Shown here: positions 62,791 through 64,000 of the stretch, one piece after another
How the letters are laid out: every line of letters starts with the position of its first letter
Numbering within the stretch: the first letter of the stretch is position 1
Origin: Xiphydria camelus
Taxonomy: Eukaryota; Arthropoda; Insecta; Hymenoptera; Xiphydriidae
Direction: 5' to 3'
Assembly (NCBI GenBank): GCA_963678675.1
Contig: OY783198.1
Location: 15,462,085 to 15,526,084, forward strand
Length of the DNA: 64,000 bases
Program-made: the position numbers and the translations under genes
Notes under the pieces: generated by a model
What the model was told of the DNA's origin: nothing
What the model saw: only the letters and a program-made list of their open reading frames with translations
Database searches by the model: none

Positions 62791-63390
62791 AAATAATTCG
62801 GGGAAAGCTGTGGAAATAGTTTTAATCTTTTAATTTGCATGTAAAAAGAGTTTTTAAAGTTTGCACCAATTTTCTGCTTGTGCTCTATACAGGGTGTCTC
62901 TAAAACCTCAACATTTTTGGACTTTTTTTTCAGTTTTTCACTAATAACTCCTAAATGATGCATTTACAGAAAAATTTTACTCTTTTATAAATTAAAGTAC
63001 ATAAAATTCTACGTCGAATGAGTACCACATATTTGAAATTAAGTCAAGTGGTATGGACGATATGCATGTTTAAAAATCAACCATTATCCAATTTTTGAAG
63101 GAAAAATCATGTTTTGGAGTTTTAAACCTTAGGGGAAAAGTGTGTACATTGGGACGCAGAAAATAATATAGCTGTATTTTCAAAAATCTTTAATGAAATC
63201 GTATATTTTTTAAGCGAGCCTTTGGTTTGGCATATTTCGCAACATTCTTATTAAACTAAACGTGATATAGGAATATAAAAGTTAAAATACATATATTTGA
63301 AAAACTAAACATATGGTCCTAAGGTACACTTATGCATTGTGCCTTGGGACAAATGGTAGTGTACCATGGGACAACAGATTACTCTACATT
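62791..63390. other. Repeat-like region without genes
   Basis: A CAGGGTGTCTCTAAAACCTC terminus-like sequence at 62890 resembles other CAGGGTG MITE ends, but no inverted partner is visible before the window ends. Motifs around GGGACA (63150, 63348, 63370) may be a terminal repeat of the pogo-type element to the right. Confidence 0.35.
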
Positions 63391-63393
63391 ATA

Positions 63394-64000
63394 AGCCGAA
63401 AAATCCACTGAAAAATACATGAACCCACTTCTTCTTTCTGTCCCTCCAGCAACTTGAGGTGGAGGTAGAGTCATTATAACGTCCGACATGGAAATTTCAT
63501 AGACAGATTCATTTTCCAAAATGAACTTTCCGCCTACTACTTTTTAAAAATAAATCGCTCCTAACAATTCACTAGATATGACCAACTACTTTTGCAACGA
63601 AAAACTTACGCGACTTTGGTGTTTCTGATTTTACCAGAATAAACCTATGTACTTTAATTTTACCGTTACATATTTCATCTTCGACTTCTTGCGGTTCTCA
63701 ATCTACATCTTCTGAGCTGTCATCCGAATGAATCAACTGCTCTTCGGAACTGCTGCTGCTGCTGCTGCTGGGAACTACTATCTTCTTCACTATAGACTTA
63801 TTCTTGCACGCAAGTCTTCGTTTCCTTGTTGCCTCTTCTTCTTTCAGTTCATGTTTCTCGGGAGTGTCTGTGAGAATTCTGTATCGGCTCGCTTTCCGCC
63901 CACCACTTCTACCTCCTTTCCTGGCTTGAGCTTTTGGGAACGGTCTTATTTTGTCAGGAGTAATACGAGTTATTCCTGATGAAGTACTTGGAATTGGTTG
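63394..64000 (-). pseudogene. pogo/CENP-B-type (jerky-like) transposase C-terminus, partial at the window edge
   Basis: From the right edge leftwards one frame is open to a TGA at 63698-63700: 'PSTSSGITRITPDKIRPFPK', 'AQARKGGRSGGRKASRYRIL', TDTPEKHELKEEE, a basic stretch, a Ser run from an AGC repeat (63752-63772) and an acidic end. After that stop, in-frame text continues ('EPQEVEDE', 'KSETPKSRKFFVAKVVGHI') and, after a shift, 'VAGGTERRSGFMYFSVDFSA'. The P(F/Y)PKA..RK.....GR....R.LTDTPEK pattern is typical of the tail after the DDE domain in pogo/Tigger-type transposases of insects. The catalytic domain would lie beyond 64000. Confidence 0.6.

Overview
This is eukaryotic, AT-rich, intron-bearing DNA, most likely from an insect. 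The evidence is the transposon mix: R1-type LINE, Ty3/gypsy, Tc1/mariner, piggyBac, Helitron, Academ-like and many hairpin MITEs. Nothing in it is bacterial: there are no operons, rRNA, tRNA or CRISPR. No species can be named. One ordinary host gene is recognisable, a first exon of an acyl-CoA synthetase (4-coumarate-CoA ligase/luciferase family) on the minus strand at 20768-21103, ending in a clean splice donor. Almost everything else is transposable elements, many inserted inside one another.

Layout. 1-5.7 kb: intergenic DNA with a 5'-truncated LINE copy (13-bp target duplication), a Mutator-like transposase scrap and several hairpin MITEs. 5.7-9.7 kb: a TTAA-flanked element, a small Academ-like deletion derivative (6821-7703), four tandem ~333-bp repeats, and the C-terminus of a Helitron helicase into which the repeats run. 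10-19.1 kb: back-to-back foldback elements, several with TA target duplications. 19.6-21.1 kb: an apparently perfect 534-bp tandem duplication beside the acyl-CoA synthetase exon. 21.9-25.1 kb: a DNA transposon encoding a ~700-aa DDE-type protein. 25.4-27.7 kb: another non-autonomous family and hairpins.

28.1-44.6 kb is one 16.5-kb nest. An Academ-like element (28101-44634, target duplication TAT) was hit by MITEs, by a TIR element with CRE-like GACGT motifs (30809-38811) that itself took a nearly full-length R1-like LINE (31647-38411, 17-bp target duplication), by a piggyBac-type MITE holding another MITE, and by an apparently intact spliced element encoding a DUF7869-like protein (41698-44518, target duplication AAAT).

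45.7-54.2 kb is a mariner split in two by a third Academ-like element (45928-53686), which contains the start of a piggyBac-type element and a gypsy retrotransposon with its 3' LTR. 54.5-55.84 kb is a broken Tc1-type transposase interrupted by a solo LTR. 55.84-62.8 kb is a second gypsy element (5' LTR and gag) split by a 3.7-kb TIR element and by a hAT-like element. The right edge holds the C-terminus of a pogo/CENP-B-type transposase on the minus strand.

The most interesting objects are the two DDE-like transposons of uncertain superfamily (21901-25085 and 41698-44518), the Academ-like family seen in three states of decay, and modular MITEs that share a core but differ in their arms.
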